NCBI RefSeq assembly: GCF_963677005.1 | Contig: NZ_OY781616.1 | Coordinates: 4,016,501-4,080,500, forward strand | From: Maridesulfovibrio sp. | GTDB taxonomy: Bacteria > Desulfobacterota > Desulfovibrionia > Desulfovibrionales > Desulfovibrionaceae | Reading direction: 5' to 3' | DNA: 64,000 bases | Shown: positions 35,349 to 44,533 of the stretch, in pieces | Position numbering within the stretch: position 1 is the stretch's first letter | How the letters are laid out: each line of letters opens with the position of its first letter | Notes under the pieces: model-generated | What the model was told of the DNA's origin: nothing | The model's input: only the letters and a program-made list of their open reading frames with translations | Databases searched by the model: none | Made by a program: the position numbers and the translations under genes

Positions 35349-35352
35349 GTAA

Positions 35353-36456
35353 ATGTCAGAGTCCAGCAATAAAAATCTAGTTGATCTCAGGGACGAAATA
35401 GATTCCCTGGATAGCGATATTCTTGAACTTCTGAACAGAAGAGCCGCCGCTTCACTTGCCGTAGGGGCAATCAAGGCCGGTTCCTCGGATCAGATATTCA
35501 AACCCTTCCGCGAGCAGGAAGTCCTGCGCGGGCTAACCGGGCGCAACCCCGGACCGCTTCCGGCAGAACATCTGGAAGCCATATATCGCGAAATAATTTC
35601 ATCTTCACGCAGACTGCAGAGGCCTGAGCGGGTGGTTTATCTCGGGCCCGAAGGCACATTTTCGTATTTTGCAGGACTACAGCACATGGGACGTCAGGCC
35701 GACCTGATCCCCAAGAATAATTTCGAGGATATTTTTGTGGCGGTCTCCAAAGGAGAGGCCGATCTCGGCATTATCCCTCTTGAAAACTCCCTCAAGGGCA
35801 CAGTGGGACAGAATGTCGATCTCTTCATGCGCTATCCTGTCTACATCCAGGCTGAGCTGTTTCACCGCATCAGTCACGGACTCATCAGCAAGGGCGTAGG
35901 ACTGGACGGAATCAAGACAGTCTATTCCCATTCCAAGGCTCTGGAGCAGTGCACCGGGTGGCTGCGGGCCAATCTGCCGGGGGCGGAACTTGTGGCCGTG
36001 GAATCAACCGCACAGGCTGCAAAAATGGTTTCCGAAAGCGATGGCCCCATTGCCGCGCTCGGCCATGTTAAGCTCGCCAACATCTTCGGTCTGCACGTCG
36101 TTGCCGAAGCGGTGGAGGACCTGCCCGACAACTGGACGAGGTTTCTCATCATCGGCCCCAAGCCGGGCGAAGAGGGCAAAAGAGACAAGACAACCATACT
36201 GTTCACCACACCGGACAGGCCCGGAGCCCTTGTTTCCGTGCTTAACGAACTGTCTGGAAAAGATATCAACATGACCAAACTTGAATCACGTCCGTTTCTC
36301 GGAGAAAAGTGGAAGTACATGTTTTTCGTGGACCTGCAGGGAGACCTGGGAGCCGCTGAGCACGAATCCCTTATCGAGAGTCTCAAGGCACGCTGTCTGA
36401 CGTTCAGGATTCTGGGCAGCTATCCTGCCGGATCGCAGAATGGAAGCAAGTTTTAA
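35353..36456 (+). CDS. pheA: bifunctional chorismate mutase / prephenate dehydratase
   Basis: Converts chorismate to prephenate and then to phenylpyruvate for Phe synthesis. The 367 residues show an AroQ chorismate mutase (about 8-90: LVDLRDEIDSLDSDILELLNRRA), a prephenate dehydratase domain (about 95-270: VYLGPEGTFSYFA, IIPLENSLKGTVGQNVDL) and a C-terminal ACT regulatory domain (about 275-355: PDRPGALVSVLNEL, KLESRP). The ESRP motif is known to take part in Phe feedback inhibition, so allosteric control is expected in addition to attenuation of the operon. Confidence 0.95.
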   Translation: MSESSNKNLVDLRDEIDSLDSDILELLNRRAAASLAVGAIKAGSSDQIFKPFREQEVLRGLTGRNPGPLPAEHLEAIYREIISSSRRLQRPERVVYLGPEGTFSYFAGLQHMGRQADLIPKNNFEDIFVAVSKGEADLGIIPLENSLKGTVGQNVDLFMRYPVYIQAELFHRISHGLISKGVGLDGIKTVYSHSKALEQCTGWLRANLPGAELVAVESTAQAAKMVSESDGPIAALGHVKLANIFGLHVVAEAVEDLPDNWTRFLIIGPKPGEEGKRDKTTILFTTPDRPGALVSVLNELSGKDINMTKLESRPFLGEKWKYMFFVDLQGDLGAAEHESLIESLKARCLTFRILGSYPAGSQNGSKF

Positions 36457-36465
36457 TATTTTGAA

Positions 36466-36490
36466 TTTGATGCGCTTTGCGCTTTTGATA
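36466..36490 (+). repeat. short dispersed repeat, copy 1
   Basis: TTTGATGCGCTT followed by TGCGCTTTTGATA in the pheA-aroA gap. The same element, inverted and with two differences over 23 bases, occurs at 40856-40878 in the trpG-trpD gap. Its core GCGCTTTGCGC is partly self-complementary. Confidence 0.55.
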
Positions 36491-36526
36491 TAACCAAACA
36501 GACTTGACCAGTCAGGAAAAAATATA

Positions 36527-37861
36527 ATGACTTCTGAGGACTGTATAATTGTAAAAGCACCTTCATCAAAGTCTCTGTCCCACAGAGCTTTGATAGCGGG
36601 AGCGCTTTCCGAGGGAACGACAGTAGTGCTTGATCCTTTGGACAGTAACGATATCAACAGGACCATGGACTGCCTGACCACTATGGGGGCGCAGTTCAGC
36701 ATTGACGGTACAGCTACAACCGTAACCGGCATGCATGAAGGGCCCAGAGGCGGGGAAAAAGAGCCCGCGGTTCTTGAAATGCGTGATTCGGGAACGACCT
36801 GCCGCCTGATTACCGCACTGGCCGGAGCCGGGCGCGGACTGTTCAGAGTTCAGGGTACCCCGCGCATGCATGATCGGCCCATCGGAGCGCTGACCGGTGC
36901 ACTGGAATCTCAGGGCGTAAAGGTGACTTTTTCCGATAAACCGGGATATCCTCCGGTAACCCTTGAAGCGGACGGATTTCGCGGAAAGAATATGGATATT
37001 TCCCTTGAGGAATCTAGCCAGTACCTTTCCGGCCTGCTGCTGGCCGCCCCGCTTGCCGATGAAACCACCATCATAAATGTGGTCGGAAGGAAGGCTGTTT
37101 CGTGGCCTTACGTGGCTCTTACACTCAATGTGATGGAGGATTTCAGAATAAAATTTGAAGTCCAGACCCTGCATGACGGTAAATGGAAAAAAGTTGACTG
37201 GCGCAAGGTGGAGAAGGTTGTACCCGGAGAAATCCGTTTCAAGGTGGAACCCTCCAGATTTGACCGCGAAGAATACCGGGTGGAGGGAGACTGGTCCAAC
37301 GGGTCCTATTTTCTGGCAGCAGGGGCTGTCGGTAACAAACCTGTTAAAATTGAGGGGCTGTCCACAAAATCTCTTCAGGGTGACATCGCAATAATGTATA
37401 TCCTCAAGGCCATGGGGGCCAAAATAGAGAGTGACGCGCATAGCGTAACTGTGTATCCTTCCAAACTCCACGGGGTGGAAGTGGACATGAGCAAGTGTCC
37501 TGATCTGGTTCCGACCGTGGCCGTTGCAGCAGCCTTTGCGGATAGTCCCACTACGATAACCAACGTGGCTCATCTGCGCATCAAGGAATGCGACCGTCTG
37601 GAAGCGAGTGCCGCTGAGGTGATGCGCGCAGGCGGAAAGGCTGAAATAACGGAAGATTCCATAACCATAATTCCTGCTCCGCTGAAAAAAGGGGAGCGTA
37701 TAGTTTTTTCCACTTACGATGACCACAGGCTGGCAATGTGCACGGCTATTTTCGCACTTGCCGGTATTGAGTCCGTTCCGGAAGAACCGGGCTGCGTAGC
37801 CAAGTCCTTTCCGGGGTTCTGGGATGAGTGGGCAATAATCACCAAGGGTAACGGTTGTTGA
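36527..37861 (+). CDS. aroA: 3-phosphoshikimate 1-carboxyvinyltransferase (EPSP synthase)
   Basis: Joins shikimate 3-phosphate and phosphoenolpyruvate to EPSP, the penultimate step to chorismate. The 444 residues contain the substrate-binding motifs PSSKSLSHRAL, MRDSGTTCRLITALAG, EGDWSNGSYFLAAGA, HLRIKECDRLEA and YDDHRLAM. The central part (about 205-245, FEVQTLHDGKWKKVDWRKVEKVVPGEIRF) is longer than in E. coli AroA and may be a lineage insertion. It is preceded by a 70-base gap holding a short dispersed repeat and followed after one base by tyrA. Confidence 0.93.
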   Translation: MTSEDCIIVKAPSSKSLSHRALIAGALSEGTTVVLDPLDSNDINRTMDCLTTMGAQFSIDGTATTVTGMHEGPRGGEKEPAVLEMRDSGTTCRLITALAGAGRGLFRVQGTPRMHDRPIGALTGALESQGVKVTFSDKPGYPPVTLEADGFRGKNMDISLEESSQYLSGLLLAAPLADETTIINVVGRKAVSWPYVALTLNVMEDFRIKFEVQTLHDGKWKKVDWRKVEKVVPGEIRFKVEPSRFDREEYRVEGDWSNGSYFLAAGAVGNKPVKIEGLSTKSLQGDIAIMYILKAMGAKIESDAHSVTVYPSKLHGVEVDMSKCPDLVPTVAVAAAFADSPTTITNVAHLRIKECDRLEASAAEVMRAGGKAEITEDSITIIPAPLKKGERIVFSTYDDHRLAMCTAIFALAGIESVPEEPGCVAKSFPGFWDEWAIITKGNGC

Positions 37862-37862
37862 T

Positions 37863-38639
37863 ATGGACTGCGGGTTTGATAAAATTCACAGCATAGCCGT
37901 CATCGGGTCCAGAGGGCAGATGGGCGGTTTCCTGGCACTGAAGGCGGAACGGGCCGGTTTGCTGGTGCACCGTTTCGACCAGCCTATCGATGAGTCCGAG
38001 ATGGCTCGTCTGCTGCCGGGAACCGATTTCGTACTCTTGTGTGTGCCCGTTACCGTAATGGATGAAGTACTGACCAAGGTTGTGCCTCACATGAAGAAAG
38101 GAGCAGTCCTTTCCGATGTCGGTTCGGTTAAAGGGCGGCCTGTGCAGCAGATGCTCAGGGCCTATTCCGGTCCTGTTGTCGGCACCCATCCCCTTTTCGG
38201 TCCCGTTATTCCCACTGATTTCAATCCTACCGTGGCTCTTGTTGCCGAGCGCAAGGAAGATCATCCGGCACTGCTTGCGGTTAAGGATTTTTTCGAACGC
38301 CTTGATTTTGGGGCTTTCGAGTCTTCCGTAGATGAGCATGACAAGGCCATGGCCATGATTCAGGCTCTTAATTTCAGTTCCACCATAGCTTTTCTGGCCT
38401 GTTCCAGAGAAATTCCCAATATCAAGAAATTTGTTACCCCGTCTTTCAGGCGCAGACTTGAATCCGCTCAGAAGATGGTGACTCAGGACAGCGATCTCTT
38501 TGTGACTATTTCCGATGCCAACCAGTACAGCCTCGAAGCAATTCGTCTGTTCCGTTCTTTTCTCTCCCTTGCTGCAGCCGGTGACATGGACCTGCTGGCA
38601 GACCGTGCATCCTGGTGGTGGCGTGAAAATAATACCTAG
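37863..38639 (+). CDS. tyrA: prephenate dehydrogenase
   Basis: NAD(P)-dependent oxidative decarboxylation of prephenate to 4-hydroxyphenylpyruvate for Tyr synthesis. The 258-residue protein has the Rossmann start IAVIGSRGQMGGFLALKAERAG, DVGSVKGRPVQQM, and the catalytic His motif VGTHPLFGP, then a helical dimerisation half. It lacks a fused chorismate mutase or ACT domain. It abuts aroA (one-base gap) and is followed by a strong terminator before trpE. Confidence 0.9.
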   Translation: MDCGFDKIHSIAVIGSRGQMGGFLALKAERAGLLVHRFDQPIDESEMARLLPGTDFVLLCVPVTVMDEVLTKVVPHMKKGAVLSDVGSVKGRPVQQMLRAYSGPVVGTHPLFGPVIPTDFNPTVALVAERKEDHPALLAVKDFFERLDFGAFESSVDEHDKAMAMIQALNFSSTIAFLACSREIPNIKKFVTPSFRRRLESAQKMVTQDSDLFVTISDANQYSLEAIRLFRSFLSLAAAGDMDLLADRASWWWRENNT

Positions 38640-38666
38640 GGAGAAGTGCATCTAAAAAAAGGATAA

Positions 38667-38703
38667 GGCCGCATTCTCCCGGAGGATGCGGCCTTTTTTT
38701 ATA
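38667..38703 (+). terminator. terminator between tyrA and trpE
   Basis: Perfect 8-bp stem GGCCGCAT (38667-38674) / ATGCGGCC (38686-38693) with a long T-run. It splits the supra-operon into an aro-phe-tyr half and a trp half. Either trp has its own promoter in the 60 bases before trpE (AT-rich, TATATAAAA present) or this is partial read-through control. No second leader peptide is seen. Confidence 0.8.
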
Positions 38704-38760
38704 TATAAAACTGGTGTGAGAATTTAAAAATACAGCGCTTAATAAAATGGAGATTTGAAA

Positions 38761-40176
38761 ATGAAGATTGAATTGACACAGTACGGCAAATGGTTGCCGG
38801 CTGACACGCAGACACCGATCAGTCTTTATCTCGGGCTGGTCGGGGATGCGCCCGGTATCCTGCTGGAAAGTGCAGAGGTTGACGGCCGTCTCGGCCGCTA
38901 CAGCCTGATTGCCTGGGATTTCAGGCTGAAGCTTTCTCCGGTTTGCGGCAAGCTTTCCGTGGAATGCGCGGATTCGAGGCTGGCCGGTCTGGCCACTTAT
39001 TCCGGAATGGATTTTCTGGACGGTATGCGTGCGGTGATGAAGGCTCTGCATGTTAATACCGGTCCGGAAGTCGGGGAACTTCCTCCGTTGACCCGAGGTC
39101 TTTACGGAACGCTCGGATACGGAATTGCAGGCATGCTTGAACCCAAGCTGAAGGACAAGCTTCCGGCCGAAGACGCCGAGGTCCGGCTCGCTCTTCCGGG
39201 CAGGGTGGTTCTGTTTGACCACCTCAAGCACAGCTGCTGTTTCCTGTCGCTGGACAAGGATGCCGAGCCTGAATTCACTCCGCCTGTCTTCGGGGTATCC
39301 TGCGAACCTACAAAGGTCGGCGAACCTGTGGCTGAGCCCGGACAGGAGAAATACAAGAAGGGTGTGGAAAAGATCAAGGAACTCATTGCCGAGGGCGAAT
39401 GCATACAGGTTGTGCTTTCCACCCGTTTTTCCGCACCGTTCAGCGGTAATTCCTTCGACCTGTATCGCAGGTTGCGGCAGGCCAACCCTTCGCCGTTCAT
39501 GTTCTACATGAAATTCAGCCGCGAGGAGATTCTGCTTGGTTCCTCACCGGAAATGATGGCCAGATGCGAGAAGGGCAGACTTGAAGTCCGTCCTATTGCG
39601 GGAACAAGGCCGCGCGGTAAGGATGCAGCAGGAGACCGCAGATTCGTGGAGGAGCTGCTGGCTGATCCCAAGGAACGTGCAGAACACGTTATGCTGGTCG
39701 ATCTCGGCCGCAACGATCTCGGGCGCATAGCAAAGCCCGGTTCCGTTACCGTGGAGAAGTTCATGCAGATAGAATACTTCAGCCACGTCATGCACATCAC
39801 TTCATATGTGGAAGCTGATCTTCGGGACGATCACGATGCAATTGACGTGCTGCAGGCCACTTTCCCGGCCGGGACACTTTCCGGGGCACCCAAGATCAGG
39901 GCCATGGAGATAATTTCGGAGATAGAGGAAGTGCCGCGCGGCCCTTACGGAGGTTGCATCGGTTTCATCGGTCTGGACAAGGACTCCGTGAATCTGGACA
40001 CCGGCATAACCATCCGGTCCATGTGGATTCGTGACGGCAAGTGCCACTGGCAGGCCGGGGCCGGGATCGTCTATGATTCCGATCCTGAAATGGAATGGCT
40101 GGAATGCAACAACAAGGCTCGTGTTCTCAAGGAAATTCTGCAGTCGGAGGGCGGTGATGTTTTTACTCGTGGATAA
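38761..40176 (+). CDS. trpE: anthranilate synthase component I
   Basis: Makes anthranilate from chorismate with ammonia delivered by TrpG. The 471 residues include the N-terminal Trp-binding element LLESAEVDGRLGRYSLI and the chorismate-binding core: IAEGECIQVVLSTRFSAP, LGSSPEMMARCEKGRLEVRPIAGTRPRG, LADPKERAEHVMLVDLGRNDLGR, FPAGTLSGAPKIRAMEII, YGGCIGFIG and QAGAGIVYDSDPEMEW. The LLES motif suggests feedback inhibition by Trp. The start at 38761 with TGGAGA is preferred over an in-frame TTG two codons upstream. It overlaps trpG by 20 bases. Confidence 0.95.
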   Translation: MKIELTQYGKWLPADTQTPISLYLGLVGDAPGILLESAEVDGRLGRYSLIAWDFRLKLSPVCGKLSVECADSRLAGLATYSGMDFLDGMRAVMKALHVNTGPEVGELPPLTRGLYGTLGYGIAGMLEPKLKDKLPAEDAEVRLALPGRVVLFDHLKHSCCFLSLDKDAEPEFTPPVFGVSCEPTKVGEPVAEPGQEKYKKGVEKIKELIAEGECIQVVLSTRFSAPFSGNSFDLYRRLRQANPSPFMFYMKFSREEILLGSSPEMMARCEKGRLEVRPIAGTRPRGKDAAGDRRFVEELLADPKERAEHVMLVDLGRNDLGRIAKPGSVTVEKFMQIEYFSHVMHITSYVEADLRDDHDAIDVLQATFPAGTLSGAPKIRAMEIISEIEEVPRGPYGGCIGFIGLDKDSVNLDTGITIRSMWIRDGKCHWQAGAGIVYDSDPEMEWLECNNKARVLKEILQSEGGDVFTRG

Positions 40177-40729
40177 CTTTGATTCGTTTACCTTCAATCT
40201 GGTGCAGGCGTTTCAGCAGCTCGGGGCCGATCCTCTGGTTCTGCGCAATGACCGGGAAGAAATTCTAGAGCTGGCCGAATCAGGCAAGCTGGAAAGGGTC
40301 TGCCTTTCCCCCGGACCGAGCAATCCGGAAAATGCCGGGCTTTCGCTGGAATTCCTTTCCAGACTGCCTGTCGATGTCCCGGTGCTGGGCGTCTGCCTCG
40401 GTCATCAGACTCTGGGCCACTTTGCGGGAGCTTCCGTGGTACGGGCCGGACGCATCATGCACGGCAAGACTTCGGACATATATCATAAGGGCGAGGGAAT
40501 ATTCAGCGGACTGGACAATCCGTTCAACGTCTGCCGCTATCATTCCCTTGTAGTCAACGTGGATGAGGCCCCGGATCTGCTGGAGCTTACTGCCTGGACC
40601 GATCAGGATGAGGTGATGGGACTGCGTTACAAGGACCGGCCATGGACCGGCGTGCAGTTTCATCCGGAATCAATTCTGACACCGGAAGGCCCCAAGCTTC
40701 TGAAGAATTTTCTGGACGGCAATATTTAA
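40157..40729 (+). CDS. trpG: anthranilate synthase component II (glutamine amidotransferase)
   Basis: Class I glutamine amidotransferase that supplies ammonia to TrpE. The 190 residues begin MFLLVDNFDSFTFNLVQAF; the catalytic triad is Cys in VLGVCLGHQTLGHFAGA and His/Glu in GVQFHPESILTPEG. The start at 40157 lies inside the end of trpE with GGAGGG six bases upstream, so translation is coupled. It is not fused to trpD, unlike in enterics. Confidence 0.95.
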   Translation: MFLLVDNFDSFTFNLVQAFQQLGADPLVLRNDREEILELAESGKLERVCLSPGPSNPENAGLSLEFLSRLPVDVPVLGVCLGHQTLGHFAGASVVRAGRIMHGKTSDIYHKGEGIFSGLDNPFNVCRYHSLVVNVDEAPDLLELTAWTDQDEVMGLRYKDRPWTGVQFHPESILTPEGPKLLKNFLDGNI

Positions 40730-40809
40730 GGAAACGCTGGCTAACGTTATAGTTTGATATGGCTGTTGCCATAGCTTCGCAAAACATTTGATTTAAACTG
40801 CCAGGGATT

Positions 40810-40832
40810 CCAAAGGGTCGCGGACCCTTTGG
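40810..40832. repeat. hairpin in trpG-trpD gap
   Basis: Perfect 10-bp inverted repeat CCAAAGGGTC (40810-40819) / GACCCTTTGG (40823-40832) with a GCG loop, without a T-run. Hairpins of this kind in intergenic gaps are commonly mRNA-stabilising or repeat-family elements. Confidence 0.6.
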
Positions 40833-40855
40833 CCGTCGGAGACAAAATCAAATTG

Positions 40856-40878
40856 CCAAAAGCGCGAAGCGCATCAAA
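40856..40878 (-). repeat. short dispersed repeat, copy 2
   Basis: Inverted copy of the element at 36466-36490, differing at two positions. It lies 24 bases after the hairpin at 40810-40832, so the two may be parts of one repeat family of which the pheA-aroA copy is a shorter remnant. Confidence 0.55.
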
Positions 40879-40939
40879 CGAAAAATCAAACAGTGATTTC
40901 TTAACCCCTACATTAATATATAAGGACACAGGTGAAAAA

Positions 40940-41929
40940 ATGTCACAGATAGTTACTGAATCCCTGAACGCCATCTCCGCTGGAAAGGATTTGACCACTG
41001 AACAGGCCGATGCTGTTTTCGAGGAACTTTTTTCCGGTGAAATGACTTCTTCACAGGCCGGGGCACTGCTTATGGGGCTGGGCATGAAAGGTGTGACTTC
41101 CGTTGAAGTCGCTGCCGGTGTGCGTGCTGCCCTGCGTGAAGCAAAGCTGATCAAGGGACTGAACAGCGCCAGGATCGATACCTGCGGTACCGGCGGCGAC
41201 ATGACCAACAGCTTCAACTGCTCCACAGCCGTGGCCCTTTATCTGGCCGACATGGGTTATGAAGTGGTCAAGCACGGCAACCGTGCGGTTTCATCGTCCT
41301 GCGGCAGCGCGGATGTTCTGGAAGATCTCGGAATTTCCCTCGGAACCACTGCCGGTGAAGCCCGTGACGTGCTTGTGCGTGACAGATTCGTGTTTCTTTT
41401 CGCTCCCAACTATCATCCGGCCTTCGGTAAAATAGCTCCTATCCGCAGGGAACTGGGCATCCCGACCATGTTCAATCTCATGGGACCGCTGCTCAACCCC
41501 GCCCGTCCGACCCACCAGATTCTCGGTGTCGGAAAACCGGAAACAATGCGGCTTATGGCTGAGGTTCTGGCTATTACCAATGTTGAAAAAGCCTATGTCG
41601 TACACGGTGCGGGCAATTTCGATGAACTGACTCCTTTCGGAATCAACGATGCGATCCTGCTGGAAGACGGTGAACTGACCGAACTCCGTATTGATCCCGC
41701 CGAGTACGGTTTTGCCAAGTCTGACCCTGCTGAAGTTGCGGTAAAGGACCGTGTTGACGCACTGGCCACTATCCGGAAAGTGCTTTCCGGCAGGGCTCCC
41801 CAGCCTATGATGGACATGGTTTCTCTGAATCTGGGTGCTGCGCTTTCCCTTCTGGACAGCTCTTCTCTTGGAGATGGTATTGAAAAAGCCAGGTCCAAGA
41901 CGGCCAAAGGCATAAGCAGGGAATACTAG
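40940..41929 (+). CDS. trpD: anthranilate phosphoribosyltransferase
   Basis: Transfers the phosphoribosyl group from PRPP to anthranilate. The 329 residues show [21 protein letters not shown] (PRPP-binding glycine loop), [57 protein letters not shown] and [15 protein letters not shown]. The start at 40940 ([10 protein letters not shown]) is preferred; the frame is open back to 40829 through the repeat-containing gap but without similarity. It is followed by trpC two bases after its stop. Confidence 0.95.
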   Translation: MSQIVTESLNAISAGKDLTTEQADAVFEELFSGEMTSSQAGALLMGLGMKGVTSVEVAAGVRAALREAKLIKGLNSARIDTCGTGGDMTNSFNCSTAVALYLADMGYEVVKHGNRAVSSSCGSADVLEDLGISLGTTAGEARDVLVRDRFVFLFAPNYHPAFGKIAPIRRELGIPTMFNLMGPLLNPARPTHQILGVGKPETMRLMAEVLAITNVEKAYVVHGAGNFDELTPFGINDAILLEDGELTELRIDPAEYGFAKSDPAEVAVKDRVDALATIRKVLSGRAPQPMMDMVSLNLGAALSLLDSSSLGDGIEKARSKTAKGISREY

Positions 41930-41931
41930 TC

Positions 41932-42711
41932 ATGCTGGATAAATTCAGGAAATCCAAGCAGGCCGAGGTGGACATGCTTCACCGTCTTGATGCGGAAGGG
42001 AAGATGCCTGCTCCATATACCGGGAGCCGGCCTTCGTTTGCCGAGGCCATACGCAGGGACGCTTCCGGGATGAAGGTCATTGCCGAATACAAGCGCGCAT
42101 CTCCGTCCAAGGGGGATATCAACCTCGGACTGAGCGCGGCACAGGTGGCGGGTATGTATGCTGCGGGAGGGGCTTCGGCCATTTCCGTGCTTACCGAAGA
42201 GGCCTACTTCAAGGGCGACCTGCGTTATCTGGATGAAATAAAGCCCAGCGGATTGCCCATGCTGCGCAAGGATTTTCTGGTGGACCTGCTGCAGGTGGAC
42301 CAGACCCTTGCCACACCAGCCTCGGCTCTGCTGGTCATAGTGCGCATGTTCGCGGATGACGGAATGCTCCGGGAAATGATAGAGCGCACCCATGCCGCGG
42401 GGCTGGACGCCGTTGTGGAAGCTTTTGATAAGACTGATCTGGACCGGGCCAAGAAAGCCGGGGCTAAAATTATCCAGATCAACAACCGAGACCTTGATAC
42501 CCTCGGTATCGACATGAACCGGTCCGTTGAATCCATTAAAAGGAAAGAAGAGGGTGAAATATGGATTTGCGCCAGCGGCATCAATGAGCCGGAAGACTGC
42601 GCACTGATGAATTCGCTGGGCTATGATACCGTGCTGGTAGGCACTTCCATAATGTCCAGCCCGGACCCGCAGGCCAAGCTTGCGGCACTTGTCGCCGGAG
42701 GTAGATCATGA
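41932..42711 (+). CDS. trpC: indole-3-glycerol phosphate synthase
   Basis: Ring closure of carboxyphenylamino-deoxyribulose phosphate to indole-3-glycerol phosphate. The 259-residue TIM barrel contains VIAEYKRASPSKGDI with the catalytic Glu/Lys pair, ISVLTEEAYFKGDLRYLDEI, LPMLRKDFLVD, IQINNRDLDTLGID and the C-terminal phosphate loop VLVGTSIMSSPDP. It is a single-function enzyme, not fused to TrpF, and overlaps trpF by four bases (ATGA type). Confidence 0.95.
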   Translation: MLDKFRKSKQAEVDMLHRLDAEGKMPAPYTGSRPSFAEAIRRDASGMKVIAEYKRASPSKGDINLGLSAAQVAGMYAAGGASAISVLTEEAYFKGDLRYLDEIKPSGLPMLRKDFLVDLLQVDQTLATPASALLVIVRMFADDGMLREMIERTHAAGLDAVVEAFDKTDLDRAKKAGAKIIQINNRDLDTLGIDMNRSVESIKRKEEGEIWICASGINEPEDCALMNSLGYDTVLVGTSIMSSPDPQAKLAALVAGGRS

Positions 42712-43337
42712 GTCTGCTGGTAAAGGTCTGCGGCATGACCCGTGCAGAGGATGCGGCTTTTTGCGAGGAGTCGGGGGCTGATTTCCTAGGCTTCATCTTC
42801 CATCCTTCCAGTCCGCGTAATGTGGATGAGGCTTTTGCCCGGTCCGTCAAGACTTCTTCAGCCAAAAAGGTGGGGGTTTTTGTCAAGCAGAGTGCGGCCG
42901 AGGTGATAGAGATAATGAAAAACGGACGGCTTGATTTCGCCCAGTTGCACGGGGGACAGAACGAAGAGTTCTGTGACACTGTCGGTCGGGAGCGGGTCAT
43001 AAAGGTTCTCTGGCCTCAGCGCTATGAATCATCCAAGGAATTTCAGGACGACATAGACCGTTTTGCCCCGCATTGTGCCTACCTGCTTTTCGATGCCGGG
43101 AAGTCCGGTGGCGGGCATGGGGTGTCCATGGCGTTCGATGTGTTTGAAGATGTGGAAATACCGGTGCCCTGGCTGCTCGCCGGGGGGCTTTCGGCCGAGA
43201 ATCTGGAGCATGCCCTGATCACGGCAAAACCGTCCGGGGTTGATCTTAATTCCGGAGTGGAATCGGAACCGGGTATAAAGGATAAAAACAGGCTTGGCGA
43301 CGCATTCGCGTGCATTGCCCGGCAAAGACGAGGATAA
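42708..43337 (+). CDS. trpF: phosphoribosylanthranilate isomerase
   Basis: Amadori rearrangement of phosphoribosylanthranilate. The 209 residues carry KVCGMTRAEDAAFCEESGADFLGFIF with the catalytic Cys, LDFAQLHGGQ, LLFDAGKSGGGHGVSMAFD with the catalytic Asp, WLLAGGLSAENL and DLNSGVESEPGIKD. It overlaps trpC and ends five bases before trpB. Confidence 0.93.
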   Translation: MSLLVKVCGMTRAEDAAFCEESGADFLGFIFHPSSPRNVDEAFARSVKTSSAKKVGVFVKQSAAEVIEIMKNGRLDFAQLHGGQNEEFCDTVGRERVIKVLWPQRYESSKEFQDDIDRFAPHCAYLLFDAGKSGGGHGVSMAFDVFEDVEIPVPWLLAGGLSAENLEHALITAKPSGVDLNSGVESEPGIKDKNRLGDAFACIARQRRG

Positions 43338-43341
43338 TGTA

Positions 43342-44520
43342 ATGAAAAAAGGATATTTCGGAGACTTCGGAGGACAATTTGTTCCGGAACTGCTCATGCC
43401 GCCGCTGCTTGAGCTTGAGGAAGCAATGGAAAAAATTGTCAAGTCGGACGAATTTCAGCAGGAGTATACACGTCTGCTCAAGGATTTTGTCGGCAGACCC
43501 ACGGCGCTGACTCATTGTGCCAATATTTCAAGTGAACTCGGTTTCAACCTCTGGCTGAAGCGTGAAGATCTGGCTCATACCGGTGCCCATAAGGTCAACA
43601 ACACCGTCGGACAGGCCCTGCTGACCAAGATGATGGGCAAGCCCATGATGCTGGCTGAGACCGGCGCCGGACAGCACGGAGTGGCAACCGCGACCGCAGC
43701 TGCTCTGCTCGGACTTGAATGCGAGATATACATGGGAGCCGTTGACGTAAAACGCCAGTCCCACAACGTACGCCGCATGGAACTGCTGGGCGCGAGATGC
43801 GTCCCGGTGGAATCCGGCACACAGACTCTCAAGGATGCCATCAATGCTGCACTGCGCAAATGGATAGCCGACCAGCGCACTACCCATTACTGCTTCGGAA
43901 CAGCTGCCGGACCGCACCCCTTTCCGCTTCTTGTACGTAATTTCCAGTCGGTCATAGGACGCGAGGCCAAGGCCCAGTTCAAGGAAAAGACCGGGGAACT
44001 TCCGTATATGGTCGTGGCCTGTGTCGGCGGCGGCTCCAACGCCATAGGCATGTTCCACGAATTCGTGCAGGAAGAGTCGGTTAAGATCGTGGGTGTCGAG
44101 GCTGCCGGAACCGGAGAGCCGGGCTGTTACAACTCCGCGCCCATTAACCTCGGAACTCCCGGCGTGCTTCATGGAACCCATTCCCTGCTGCTGCAGACCG
44201 AGGACGGACAGATAATGCCTTCCCACTCCATTGCCCCGGGACTTGATTATCCCGGAGTAGGCCCGGAACACGTGCATCTGCATTCTATCGGAAGGGCACA
44301 GTACGGCACGGTCAACGACCATCAGGCACTGGCCGCTTTCAGGATGCTCTGCCGCAAGGAAGGCATTCTCCCCGCGCTGGAAAGTTCCCATGCCGTCGCC
44401 TGGGTACTGGAAAACCGGGAATCCATCCCCAAGGGCGCAAACGTCATAGTCAACCTGTCCGGTCGCGGCGACAAGGACATGGGCATTCTTGAAGAATACC
44501 TTGCCAAATACGGCGAATAG
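43342..44520 (+). CDS. trpB: tryptophan synthase beta subunit
   Basis: PLP enzyme that condenses indole with serine. The 392 residues start MKKGYFGDFGGQFVPELLMPPL. The PLP lysine is in LAHTGAHKVNNTVGQAL; LAETGAGQHGVATATAAALLG, VACVGGGSNAIGMFHEF and the C-terminal SGRGDKDMGI are all present. The start at 43342 fits TrpB1-type proteins and lies four bases after the trpF stop. It is the canonical, TrpA-dependent form. Confidence 0.96.
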   Translation: MKKGYFGDFGGQFVPELLMPPLLELEEAMEKIVKSDEFQQEYTRLLKDFVGRPTALTHCANISSELGFNLWLKREDLAHTGAHKVNNTVGQALLTKMMGKPMMLAETGAGQHGVATATAAALLGLECEIYMGAVDVKRQSHNVRRMELLGARCVPVESGTQTLKDAINAALRKWIADQRTTHYCFGTAAGPHPFPLLVRNFQSVIGREAKAQFKEKTGELPYMVVACVGGGSNAIGMFHEFVQEESVKIVGVEAAGTGEPGCYNSAPINLGTPGVLHGTHSLLLQTEDGQIMPSHSIAPGLDYPGVGPEHVHLHSIGRAQYGTVNDHQALAAFRMLCRKEGILPALESSHAVAWVLENRESIPKGANVIVNLSGRGDKDMGILEEYLAKYGE

Positions 44521-44533
44521 GGAGAGTCCGAAA

